A DNA stretch of 64,000 nucleotides from Clostridia bacterium (GTDB taxonomy: Bacteria > Bacillota > Clostridia > Christensenellales > Aristaeellaceae): positions 36,766 through 100,765 of the forward strand of contig JAGBFR010000036.1 of assembly GCA_017936375.1 (NCBI GenBank), in the 5' to 3' direction. Below the pieces are notes generated by a model that was not told the origin of the DNA, made no database searches, and saw only the letters and a list, made by a program, of their open reading frames with translations. A program made the position numbers and the translations under genes. Shown here in pieces: positions 18,518 through 27,617 of this stretch; position 1 is the first letter of the stretch, and each line of letters starts with the position of its first letter.

Positions 18518-20131
18518 TCAGCGCTTCGCTTTTTTCTTGCGAAGGACGCCGATCAGCAGATACAGCCCCATGGCCGCCCATGTGCCGCAGAGCGCCGCCA
18601 GAAGAATCACCGACGTCGCCGGCAGCGGCCCAAGCGCGCCGCTGTCCACGGTTGATGCGCTCCTGCCGGACTGCTGATCGAGCCTGTACAGGGAGGCCAC
18701 GTCGCCATAGAGCTTTTCAATGAAGGCGTCATCCACCGTCTTCTTGCGGCGCACGCCTTTGGTGACCTCCTCAATCATCTGCCCCGCCGCGTCGCGCAGG
18801 GATGCCGAGCCATTGAATACCGGGGTCACAAACGTGTTTTCCGTCTGATCCATTAAAAGCTGCGACGCCTTGATCTTGACGTCATAGTGCAGTTCGTTGT
18901 CCTCGCCGCAGCGCGCGATGTAGTCCTTATACTCCGCGCTCTCCTGCGCCTTTGCGGTGACGGGCACATATCCCTCCGTAGAGGCATAGGCGATCTGCAC
19001 GTCATTGGTCAGCAGATACTGCGTGAACAGCCACGACGCCATGACCTCCTGCGGATCTTCTTTATTGAAGATGCACACGGACGGTCCCTGCGAGATCATG
19101 ACAGGATTCTCGGGATCAAACTGCGGGATCGGCATGACAACCGTCTCAAACTCCACCAGTTTATCCTCCGCGATGTCCGTCAGCGGCGCATCGGAGCCCA
19201 TCCATGTCGCGCCGGCTGTGGAATCCACCGCAAAGACGCACTGACCTGCATTGAGGAAGTTTGCCGGATAGCTGGAAATCTTGAAGGTCGAGAACGCGCC
19301 TCTTGACGTATGCAGTGCGACTGTTTCAAGGATCTCCTTCGTCTCATCGCTGAAGATCAGGATATTGCCCTCCGCGTCGGAGTAGCCCGCGCCCTTCTGC
19401 CTCAGCATCTGGATCATCATGTTGTCCGTGGACTTATAGATGAAAGGAATCATCACCTTCTGACCATTGAGCAGGTAATTCCCCTCTTCATCCTTGGCGG
19501 CAGCGGCGTCCGCCACCTCCCAGACGAAATCCCAGGTGAGCACCTCGGGCAGCTCATAGCCAAGCGCCTCGACATAGGTCTTGTTGACATAGCAGGCCTC
19601 TGTGGAGCGCATATAGGGCAGCGCATAGTGTCTGTCCCCGATCACGCACTCCTCCAGAAACTTGGGAACGATCTCCTCCTGCACCGGCGAATCGAACTTC
19701 ACCATCCTGCCGCCCAAACCGTAATCCTCATCGTCAAAGAGCGCATCGAGCGGCACGACGCTGTTCGTTCCGGTCATGTAGGTCGCTATATGGTCCGGAT
19801 AGGTGATGCAGACGTTAGGCGTCGTGTTCGTCGAGATATTGGTGATGACGTCGTTATAGATCCTGCCGTAGTCCGTATACAGGCGCAGGTTGACGCTGAT
19901 ATTGGGATACAGCGCCTCAAAATCCTCGATCGCCTTTTCATAGATGGCGACCTGCGTCATGTTCGTGTCGTTCTTCGCCCAGAAGGTGATCTCATGCGTC
20001 CGGCTCTCGTCAAAGGTATCCGGCACCTCAAAGGCGACAAGGCCCTTGGAGCCGTGGCAGCCGCTGAGCAGCGCCATCGCGCCCATCAGCATCAGCAGCA
20101 AGGCGAGGCGCTTCATTCTCCTTGTAATCAT
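18518..20131 (-). CDS. ABC transporter solute-binding lipoprotein with C-terminal membrane helix
   Basis: Captures the substrate for the adjacent importer. The start at 20131 overlaps the permease stop by 4 bases (ATGA). The lipobox LLSGC is at about residues 22-26, and the SBP family 1 fold follows, with HEITFWAKNDTNMTQ and IEDFEALYPNISV. The product is 537 residues, longer than usual. Near the C-terminus a Ser-rich linker precedes a hydrophobic helix and a KKKAKR tail, so the protein may be anchored at both ends. The substrate is probably a sugar or sugar phosphate; this is not proven. Confidence 0.9.
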   Translation of the reverse strand: MITRRMKRLALLLMLMGAMALLSGCHGSKGLVAFEVPDTFDESRTHEITFWAKNDTNMTQVAIYEKAIEDFEALYPNISVNLRLYTDYGRIYNDVITNISTNTTPNVCITYPDHIATYMTGTNSVVPLDALFDDEDYGLGGRMVKFDSPVQEEIVPKFLEECVIGDRHYALPYMRSTEACYVNKTYVEALGYELPEVLTWDFVWEVADAAAAKDEEGNYLLNGQKVMIPFIYKSTDNMMIQMLRQKGAGYSDAEGNILIFSDETKEILETVALHTSRGAFSTFKISSYPANFLNAGQCVFAVDSTAGATWMGSDAPLTDIAEDKLVEFETVVMPIPQFDPENPVMISQGPSVCIFNKEDPQEVMASWLFTQYLLTNDVQIAYASTEGYVPVTAKAQESAEYKDYIARCGEDNELHYDVKIKASQLLMDQTENTFVTPVFNGSASLRDAAGQMIEEVTKGVRRKKTVDDAFIEKLYGDVASLYRLDQQSGRSASTVDSGALGPLPATSVILLAALCGTWAAMGLYLLIGVLRKKKAKR

Positions 20132-21003
20132 CCCTTCATGCCTCCCCTCGCGACGCCGGCCATGATCTTCTTGTGAAAGACGAGGAACAGCACGATCAGC
20201 GGCACAGAGATGACCACAACCGCCGCCATCATCGCCGGGATATTCTCGCGGCCAAAGCCGTTTTCCCGGATCTCCTGTATACCGTTGGAAACGAGGAAAT
20301 ACGCCTGATCGTCGGTGATCAGCCTCGGCCAGACGTACGAATTCCAGCACTCAATCACCTTGAGGATGGTGATGGTGATCAGCGTCGGGCGGCAGATCGG
20401 GATCATCACCTTAAAAAGGTATTTGAGATCCGACGTGGCGTCCACCTTCGCCGCATAGTACAGCTCGTCCGGGATCTGCGCAAAGTTCTCCCTGAGCAGA
20501 TAGATGTAGAACACCGACGTGACCGACGGCAGAATCAGGCCGACGAACGTATTGCGCATATCCAGATTCGTGATGGTCACGAAATTGGTGATGACGACCA
20601 GCTCATTGGGGATCATCATCAGAGAAAGGAAGACGACAAACGCGATATCCTTTCCCGGAAAATCCAGCCTCGCAAAGGCAAACGCCGCCAGCACCGTCAC
20701 AAAGAGCATGATCGCCGTCGTCGCCACGGTGAAGATCAGCGTATTGATAAAGTAGCTGCCCAGCGGCACAGCTGTAAAGGCGTCCTGATAGTTTTCAAGC
20801 GTCGGCGCGAGCGTATAGAGCTGGGGAACAAATTCCGAGCTGTAGGCGCTGTAGCTCTTGAGCGACGTGAGGATCATCCAGTAGAACGGGAACAGGACGA
20901 CAATCCCCCACACGGCGAGCAGCGCATAGATCAGCGCCTTCACGGCGAAGTTTCCCGCCTTCGCGCGCTTTTCAATCATTTCATAATCCATTTGATTTGC
21001 CAT
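20128..21003 (-). CDS. carbohydrate ABC transporter permease, MalG/UgpE type
   Basis: Membrane subunit of the importer, 291 residues with six helices. The conserved EAA loop reads EFVPQLYTL earlier and DELYYAAKVDATSDLKYLFKVMIPICRP later, as adjoining blocks. This is the cytoplasmic loop that contacts the ATPase. The first helix starts near residue 15. It lies 12 bases downstream of the partner permease and overlaps the binding-protein gene by 4 bases. Confidence 0.93.
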   Translation of the reverse strand: MANQMDYEMIEKRAKAGNFAVKALIYALLAVWGIVVLFPFYWMILTSLKSYSAYSSEFVPQLYTLAPTLENYQDAFTAVPLGSYFINTLIFTVATTAIMLFVTVLAAFAFARLDFPGKDIAFVVFLSLMMIPNELVVITNFVTITNLDMRNTFVGLILPSVTSVFYIYLLRENFAQIPDELYYAAKVDATSDLKYLFKVMIPICRPTLITITILKVIECWNSYVWPRLITDDQAYFLVSNGIQEIRENGFGRENIPAMMAAVVVISVPLIVLFLVFHKKIMAGVARGGMKG

Positions 21004-21015
21004 ATGTGCGCCCTC

Positions 21016-21906
21016 TCAGTAATGTACATGCTTTCTGCTGATCATCAGATTGATGCAGGTGATGGTCAGCACAATCGCAAAGAGAATGATCGCAGCCGCA
21101 GAGGCGTACGACGGGTAGCCGCCGCTGTTGCCGTAGAGCATATCGTACACATAGCCGACGATCGTGTTCATCTCCGCCGCATTGAGATTCGTGCCAAAGA
21201 GCGCAACCGCATCGCTGTACGCCTTGAACGCGCCGATAAAGCCCGTGATGATCAGATAGAACACCGTCGGCGAGATCATCGGCAGCGTGATGCGCGCAAA
21301 CACACGGAGCCGCGGCGTGCCGTCCACCTTAGCGGCATTGTAGTAGATTTCATTGACCGAGGCCAGCGCACTGGTCAGAATCAGGATCTTGAAGGGCATG
21401 ACCACCCAGATCGTATAAAAGCACAGGACGAACATCTTCGCCCAGTACGGGCCGTCGATGAAATCGACAGACTCCCCGCCGAACCAGTTGATGACCAAAT
21501 TGGCAAAGCCGTCCGTATACGGCGTCTTCTTGAACAGAATCATGAAGACGAGGCCGACCGCCAGCGTATTGGTGACATACGGCAGGAAGTACACCGTCTG
21601 GAAGAGATTGCGCAGCGCCTTGATGGAGCTGAGCGCAACGGAGATCAGCAGCGCAATGCCCGTGGAGAGCGGCACCGTCACTGCCACGAGGATGAACGTA
21701 TTCTTCACCGCCTGCAGGAAGTACGGGTCGCGCAGCACATACCGGTAATTGTAAAGGCCAACGCCGTAATACGTCTGCGAGGCGGAGTTATACCCTTCCT
21801 CAAAGGAATAGATAAAGACGTCGATCAGCGGATACACCATGAAGACGCCCAGAAAGAGGACCGCCGGCAGAAGATACAGCCAGCCCTTGATGCTCTGTTT
21901 TTCCAT
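21016..21906 (-). CDS. carbohydrate ABC transporter permease, MalF/UgpA type
   Basis: Second membrane subunit, 296 residues. The ATG at 21906 is chosen because GGGGGA lies just upstream and it follows the ATPase stop by 13 bases; the reading from 22077 would overlap the ATPase. Six helices start with WLYLLPAVLFLGVFMVYPL. The EAA loop NEIYYNAAKVDGTPRLRVFARI meets the consensus in two blocks. It pairs with the downstream MalG-type permease. Confidence 0.93.
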   Translation of the reverse strand: MEKQSIKGWLYLLPAVLFLGVFMVYPLIDVFIYSFEEGYNSASQTYYGVGLYNYRYVLRDPYFLQAVKNTFILVAVTVPLSTGIALLISVALSSIKALRNLFQTVYFLPYVTNTLAVGLVFMILFKKTPYTDGFANLVINWFGGESVDFIDGPYWAKMFVLCFYTIWVVMPFKILILTSALASVNEIYYNAAKVDGTPRLRVFARITLPMISPTVFYLIITGFIGAFKAYSDAVALFGTNLNAAEMNTIVGYVYDMLYGNSGGYPSYASAAAIILFAIVLTITCINLMISRKHVHY

Positions 21907-21919
21907 GGCTGTTCCCCCG

Positions 21920-23023
<1,104 letters not shown>

Positions 23024-23097
23024 ATTGGTATCCCTTCCTTTTGTTCCCGCAGCGCCTTCGCGTCTGCGGCTGCTTATTGATTCATTGACGTGCCGCC

Positions 23098-23646
23098 TTA
23101 TCGCCTGTATGCCGCCGGTCCCTGCTCATAGAGATTGCCTCCATGCGCATCGATGGCGACGATCAGCGGCATGCGTTCCACCTTCAGCTCCCGGATAGCC
23201 TCCGTACCCAGATCCTCAAAGGCGATCACGCGGGCCGATTTGACGCTCGAGGCAATCAGCGCGCCCGCGCCGCCTGTCGCAGCGAAGTAGACGCCGCCAT
23301 TTCTCTGTATGGCCTCCACAACCGACTGAGCGCGCTGTCCCTTGCCGATCATGCCGATCAAGCCAAGATCGCAGAGCATCGGCGCGTACGCGTCCATGCG
23401 ATAGCTGGTCGTCGGCCCGCAGGAGCCGATCGCATCGCCGGGCTTTGCCGGGCACGGCCCGGCGTAGTAGATCACCTGATTGCGCACATCAAAGGGCAGC
23501 GCTTCCCCAGCCCTGACCCTGTCGCACAGGCGCTTATGGGCGGCGTCCCGCCCGGTATAGATCGTGCCGCTGAGCAGCACGGTATCGCCCGCCCGCAGGT
23601 CGGCTATCTCCTCCTGCAAGAGCGGCGCATGAATCTCTCTTTCCAT
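23098..23646 (-). CDS. class I fumarate hydratase, beta (C-terminal) subunit
   Basis: With the alpha subunit it catalyses reversible fumarate/malate hydration, or a related tartrate-type dehydration. The 182-residue product carries LLSGTIYTGRDAAHKRL and the GPTTSYRMDAYAP motif. These match the C-terminal part of one-piece class I fumarases and L(+)-tartrate dehydratase beta. The start is 10 bases from the alpha stop. Fumarase and tartrate dehydratase are not separable by sequence here, but fumarase is more usual in Clostridia. Confidence 0.92.
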   Translation of the reverse strand: MEREIHAPLLQEEIADLRAGDTVLLSGTIYTGRDAAHKRLCDRVRAGEALPFDVRNQVIYYAGPCPAKPGDAIGSCGPTTSYRMDAYAPMLCDLGLIGMIGKGQRAQSVVEAIQRNGGVYFAATGGAGALIASSVKSARVIAFEDLGTEAIRELKVERMPLIVAIDAHGGNLYEQGPAAYRR

Positions 23647-23656
23647 CCTGCACCTC

Positions 23657-24496
23657 TCAGATCACAGCGCTCTTGTGTCGCGCCGCATGGCACTGCATAT
23701 TGACCGCAACGGGCAGGCCGGCGATGTGCGTGTGCATCTGCTCGATGTGCACGGCAAGGGCTGTCGTCCGTCCGCCAAGTCCCTGCGGGCCAATGCCCAG
23801 ATCGTTGATGCGCGCGAGCAGCTCGCGCTCCATCTCCGCCAGCATAGGATCAGACGACGGCTCGCCGCACTCCCGCGTGAGGCTGTGCTTGGCCATGAGC
23901 ATGGCACACTCTGCCGTGCCGCCAATGCCCACGCCCACGACGACCGGCGGGCAGGGATTGCCGCCCGCAAGACGTACGGTTTCCACGATCGCCTCTTTGA
24001 CGCCCTCCACGCCCTGAGACGGCGTGAGCATCCACAGGCGTGACATGTTTTCCGAACCGAAGCCCTTTGGCGCAGCGGTGATCCTTACCTGCTCGCCGGG
24101 TACAAGCTTCATATGGACGATGGCGGGCGTGTTGTCCTTTGTATTCACGCGCTCAAGCGGCGTCAGCACGCTCGCGCGGAAGCAGCCGTCCCGATACGCC
24201 CTTCGAACGCCGTCCTCAATGGCGGCATTCACATCTCCGCCTGTAAAATGGACGTCCTGCCCGATTTCCATGAAGATGACCGCCATACCCGTATCCTGAC
24301 AGATAGGCATCTGCTTCTCTGCTGCGAGGCGATCATTGTCAAGGAGCTGCTGCAGCACAGCGCGCCCAAACGGAGATTCCTCCGTCTCAAGATTCCTTCT
24401 GAGCTGGGAAAGCACATCGTCCCCGATCTCACAGCAGGCGCTGCGGAACAGGCTGCACACCGTATCGCTGACCTGCGCTATGTCAATCTCTCTCAT
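23657..24496 (-). CDS. class I fumarate hydratase, alpha (N-terminal) subunit
   Basis: Iron-sulfur hydro-lyase subunit of 279 residues. Cysteines suited to [4Fe-4S] binding lie in PICQDTGMAV and in the GGNPCPPVVVGVGIGG segment, with a third in AECAMLMAKHSL. An AGGAG site precedes the ATG. It forms a two-gene unit with the beta subunit, and a good promoter lies upstream. Oxygen sensitivity would be expected from the cluster type. Confidence 0.93.
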   Translation of the reverse strand: MREIDIAQVSDTVCSLFRSACCEIGDDVLSQLRRNLETEESPFGRAVLQQLLDNDRLAAEKQMPICQDTGMAVIFMEIGQDVHFTGGDVNAAIEDGVRRAYRDGCFRASVLTPLERVNTKDNTPAIVHMKLVPGEQVRITAAPKGFGSENMSRLWMLTPSQGVEGVKEAIVETVRLAGGNPCPPVVVGVGIGGTAECAMLMAKHSLTRECGEPSSDPMLAEMERELLARINDLGIGPQGLGGRTTALAVHIEQMHTHIAGLPVAVNMQCHAARHKSAVI

Positions 24497-24551
24497 CTCA
24501 TGCTCCTGCGCCGCGCCATGGGCTGCGGCGTCCTCCTGTTTGTTCTATGTT

Positions 24552-24580
24552 AATATAGCGCAAAAAACGCGCCATTGCAA
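24552..24580 (-). promoter_or_regulatory. promoter of the fumarase genes
   Basis: On the minus strand, TTGCAA (24575-24580) and TATATT (24552-24557) have a 17-bp spacer, 55 bases before the alpha start. Confidence 0.65.
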
Positions 24581-24673
24581 GCAGGACAGACCATTGACTT
24601 TTTCCCCGATGGTGTTTCTTTTTTTCAGAATCCGGGCTATAATACCCATATACACAGATTCGGAGGACATCAC

Positions 24674-25906
24674 ATGCAACTAACAGACAATACAAAACGC
24701 TTTCTGATCTTCCTGTCCGCCTTTATAGTCGGGCTTGTCCTTTGCAGCACGCATATCTCCTCCATCGCCGCATGGCTTTCCAGCGCGCTGACAACCTTTT
24801 CTCCCTTTATCGTCGGCGGATGCATCGCGTTCCTGCTGAGCGTCCCGATGAAGCTGATTGACAGGCTGCTCAGCACAAAGCGCCGCGGCACAAACAAGCC
24901 GCTGCTCGGCGACGGCGCGCGCCGCCCTGTCAGCCTCATCCTTTCCATCCTCCTCTTCGTGACGATCCTTGTGCTCTTCGTGCTGATTGTCGTTCCGCAG
25001 CTGGTGGAAACGGTCTCCTCCCTCGCCGGCTCAATCATGGCGTTTGTGCCTGTCGCACAGAGCTGGATCTCTGAGTTCATGGTCTGGCTGGAGGGGTATC
25101 CGGAGCTGCATGAGTTTATCTCGCCGTATATCCCTGATCTCAATGCGATGGCCTCCACACTGATTGCCTTCGTTCAGAAGTTCTTCGGCGTCGCCGCATC
25201 CTCTCTGGTCTCCGGCGTATCCACGATCTTCTCCAGCGCGACGGACGTCATCATCTCCTTCGTCTTTGCCATCTATATCCTGCTGCAGACGGACTCCCTC
25301 TCCCGCCAGAGCAAGAAGCTGATCTACGCCTTCCTGCCCAAGCGCTTCTGCGACACTGTGCTGCGCGTGGCGGGTATGGCACACAAGACCTTCTTCTCCT
25401 ATGTCACCATCCAGTGCACGGAGGCCATGATCCTCGGCGCGCTCTGCTTTGCCGGCATGGTGCTCTTCCGCTTCCCGCATGCACTGGTCATTTCGGTGAT
25501 CATGCTCTTCTGCGCGCTGATTCCGATTTACGGCGCGATCATCTCCTGCGTGGTGGGCGCATTCCTCGTGCTGATCGAGAGCCCCATGCAGGCGCTCGGC
25601 TTCATCGTGTTCATTCTCGTCCTCCAGCAGCTGGAGACGAATCTGATCTATCCCCGCGTGGTCTCCACCTCCATCAATCTGCCGCCCATGTGGGTGCTGC
25701 TGGCCGTAACAGTCGGCGGCGGTCTCTTCGGCCTTGTCGGCATGATCACCGCCGTTCCGATCACCTCCATCGGCTACACGCTCCTCGGCGAACTGACCGC
25801 GCAGCGCCTTGAGGCCCGCCGCATCACGCCGGAGGATTTCGCCGTCTATCAGCCGCCGGAAAAACCGGCCGAAAAGCGCCCCGAAACAAAAAAGCGCCGC
25901 GGATGA
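24674..25906 (+). CDS. AI-2E-family transporter
   Basis: A 410-residue polytopic membrane protein of the AI-2E (PerM/YdiK) family. Members include autoinducer-2 exporters and Na+/H+ antiporters, so the substrate is unknown. Helices begin at about residue 12. The long conserved C-terminal block contains EAMILGALCFAGMVLFRFP, LIPIYGAIIS and LQQLETNLIYPRVVS. The ATG lies behind GGAGG; a TATAAT sits at 24638-24643, but the -35 is poor. It ends with a basic tail (PAEKRPETKKRRG). The next gene has its own promoter. Confidence 0.93.
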   Translation: MQLTDNTKRFLIFLSAFIVGLVLCSTHISSIAAWLSSALTTFSPFIVGGCIAFLLSVPMKLIDRLLSTKRRGTNKPLLGDGARRPVSLILSILLFVTILVLFVLIVVPQLVETVSSLAGSIMAFVPVAQSWISEFMVWLEGYPELHEFISPYIPDLNAMASTLIAFVQKFFGVAASSLVSGVSTIFSSATDVIISFVFAIYILLQTDSLSRQSKKLIYAFLPKRFCDTVLRVAGMAHKTFFSYVTIQCTEAMILGALCFAGMVLFRFPHALVISVIMLFCALIPIYGAIISCVVGAFLVLIESPMQALGFIVFILVLQQLETNLIYPRVVSTSINLPPMWVLLAVTVGGGLFGLVGMITAVPITSIGYTLLGELTAQRLEARRITPEDFAVYQPPEKPAEKRPETKKRRG

Positions 25907-25908
25907 TC

Positions 25909-25937
25909 TTTACAAATCCTCTGTCATCCGCTATCAT
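25909..25937 (+). promoter_or_regulatory. promoter of the LexA-like gene
   Basis: TTTACA (25909-25914) and TATCAT (25932-25937) have a 17-bp spacer, starting 2 bases after the transporter stop. Confidence 0.65.
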
Positions 25938-25981
25938 GTCTTTATTATGCAGACAAGCATCCCATTCAGGAGGAAACGCAC

Positions 25982-26701
25982 ATGAGCCGTTTAGGTGATC
26001 TCATTCTCCTCGAGCGCACGCGCCAGAAGCTGACCCGCAAGCAGGTCGCCAAGAAGTGCGGCGTATCCGAGGGCTATATCAAGGACGTCGAAGAGGGCCG
26101 CCGCATCATTCAGGACGATCAGGCACGCCGTATTCTCAATAAGCTGGGCACCAGCTCCCGCAACGAGGCTGAATTCTCCCTCGACGAAATCGCAGCCACG
26201 GTCGACCTGGGCACCCTTGCCCCCGCGCCGAAGCCTGCCGAGCCGGCAAAGCCCGCCCCCAAGCCCGAGCCCGTCAAGACCTCCTCGCCCGAGGAGCAGA
26301 GCGGCATCTGGCTGGATGCGCTGAGCAGCGTCCTCAAGCCCGTACCGGTCATGAACGCCGGATGGATTCAGGTCTCCCGCAGGATGGTCCCGATTCAGGA
26401 CGGCAAGATCGAAGGCGCCAAGCCTGACAAGGTTGTCTACTTCCTCGCGCCGGACGATTCCATGCGCGCCATGCGCATTGAAAAGGGCGATCTCGTGCTC
26501 ATCGTCCCGCAGACACTGCCCGTCGACGGCGCGATCATGCTCGTCGAATACGGTGCGCACCGCTGCCTGCGCCGCGTGAAGCTGCTGGGCAATTCTAACA
26601 TCCTGCTGCAGAGCGGCGACCGCGAGCTGGGCGCAGAATCCGTGCACATCAGCGACATCAAGCTGGTCGGCCGCGCCGTGCGTGTGGAAATCGCGCTCTA
26701 A
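25982..26701 (+). CDS. helix-turn-helix protein with S24 (LexA-like) domain, altered active site
   Basis: A DNA-binding regulator of 239 residues. An Xre-type HTH occupies about residues 5-55 (TRKQVAKKCGVSEGYIKDVEEG). An Ala/Pro/Lys-rich linker spans about 78-100, and an S24-like domain follows. The serine is in DDSM (Ser160). The residue at the lysine position, counted from GDL, is Arg197 (CLRRV). An Ala-Gly at 126-127 sits 34 residues before Ser160, like the LexA cleavage site. Self-cleavage may therefore be lost or altered. It is co-transcribed with the SprT-like gene. Confidence 0.85.
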   Translation: MSRLGDLILLERTRQKLTRKQVAKKCGVSEGYIKDVEEGRRIIQDDQARRILNKLGTSSRNEAEFSLDEIAATVDLGTLAPAPKPAEPAKPAPKPEPVKTSSPEEQSGIWLDALSSVLKPVPVMNAGWIQVSRRMVPIQDGKIEGAKPDKVVYFLAPDDSMRAMRIEKGDLVLIVPQTLPVDGAIMLVEYGAHRCLRRVKLLGNSNILLQSGDRELGAESVHISDIKLVGRAVRVEIAL

Positions 26702-26704
26702 GCC

Positions 26705-27451
26705 ATGGCCGGTACATCCACTGCGCTCCCCTTTGCGCTCCCCGCATCACAATCCGATATTCTCCGCAGACGGGCAGGCATTCTGACCCGTCTTCTTTTG
26801 CTGGACGAGGGATTTGCGCAGGTGCCCGTGCGCTCCATGCGTCAGGACACGCTCGACGCCTTGCTCCGTCTGTACGACAAGGCGTTTCTCTCCGGATATC
26901 TCTCGCGCACATATGCAGAGCTGAAGATCACGCTGTCCTCCCGCATGACCAGCGCGGCAGGGAAATTCATCTATTCCCGTGACGCTGCAAAGCGCCTCTC
27001 AGGCGCGGAAATCCGCATGTCCTCCGATTTCCTCTTCCGACTGAAAGAAGGGCCTTTCGACTTGAATGGCCTGACTGTCTCCACCGCGCAGGAAGCGTTC
27101 CTTGTCGTTTTTGAGCATGAGCTCTGTCATGCAATTGAAACAGCGCTCTTTGGCAGCTCCGGTCATTCAAAACGATTTCTTTCCATCGCTTTCTCCTTGT
27201 TCGGGCACACGCAGATCCACCATGCCCTGCCGACTGTCCGCAGCGAGGCTGCACAGAAGGGCGTATTCCCCGGCGCAAAAGTCAGCTTTCTCTATCAGGG
27301 GAAGCGATTGTCCGGCGTTGTCTCATCCGTAGGCAAGACAGCCGCCGTCATGGTCCCCTCTCTCATGGGCGCATATCGGGGACGATTCTGCCGCAGATAT
27401 GACAAGTACCGCGTACCCATCGATCATTTGACCATAGAAAAAGGCCTCTGA
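26705..27451 (+). CDS. SprT-like zinc-metalloprotease-domain protein
   Basis: A 248-residue protein with HELCHAIE near residues 138-145, a HExxH-type zinc site, and a further conserved HSKRFLSIAFSLFGHT segment downstream. This is typical of the SprT/Spartan-like minimal protease fold. The length is longer than bacterial SprT, with a C-terminal part resembling VSFLYQGKRLSGVVSS. It starts 3 bases after the LexA-like stop, with no ribosome site of its own, so it is translationally coupled. Spartan-type proteins cleave DNA-protein crosslinks, but that role is not shown here. Confidence 0.75.
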   Translation: MAGTSTALPFALPASQSDILRRRAGILTRLLLLDEGFAQVPVRSMRQDTLDALLRLYDKAFLSGYLSRTYAELKITLSSRMTSAAGKFIYSRDAAKRLSGAEIRMSSDFLFRLKEGPFDLNGLTVSTAQEAFLVVFEHELCHAIETALFGSSGHSKRFLSIAFSLFGHTQIHHALPTVRSEAAQKGVFPGAKVSFLYQGKRLSGVVSSVGKTAAVMVPSLMGAYRGRFCRRYDKYRVPIDHLTIEKGL

Positions 27452-27474
27452 TTCTTCATCAGAAGCCTTTTTGT
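27438..27474 (+). terminator. terminator after the SprT-like gene
   Basis: AAAAAGGC pairs with GCCTTTTT around an inner CTGA/TCAG stem. The stem contains the stop codon region and ends in a T tract. Confidence 0.85.
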
Positions 27475-27478
27475 TCAA

Positions 27479-27495
27479 TTTGACCATCTTTGACA
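27479..27495 (+). promoter_or_regulatory. CtsR-type operator 1 upstream of clpB
   Basis: Two TTTGAC units at 27479-27484 and 27489-27494 are 10 bp apart. They match the reverse complement of the CtsR heptamer repeat, with one mismatch at the last base. CtsR represses clp genes in Bacillota. No ctsR gene is in the window. Confidence 0.75.
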
Positions 27496-27510
27496 AAAAC
27501 ATTTTCTCAC

Positions 27511-27548
27511 CTTGACTATTTACTGACTTTCTTTGACCATGATATACT
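27511..27548 (+). promoter_or_regulatory. clpB promoter with overlapping CtsR-like repeats
   Basis: TATACT at 27543-27548 has a TG at 27540-27541 (extended -10). CTTGAC, ACTGAC and TTTGAC at 27511, 27522 and 27532 have 10-11 bp spacing and cover the -35 region. A bound repressor would block the polymerase. Confidence 0.65.
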
Positions 27549-27617
27549 GTCAGCGTAAAACAATAGCATTCAAGCTATACTGTATTGCAGGTATTGTCAT
27601 AAAGGAGGATGATTTGG

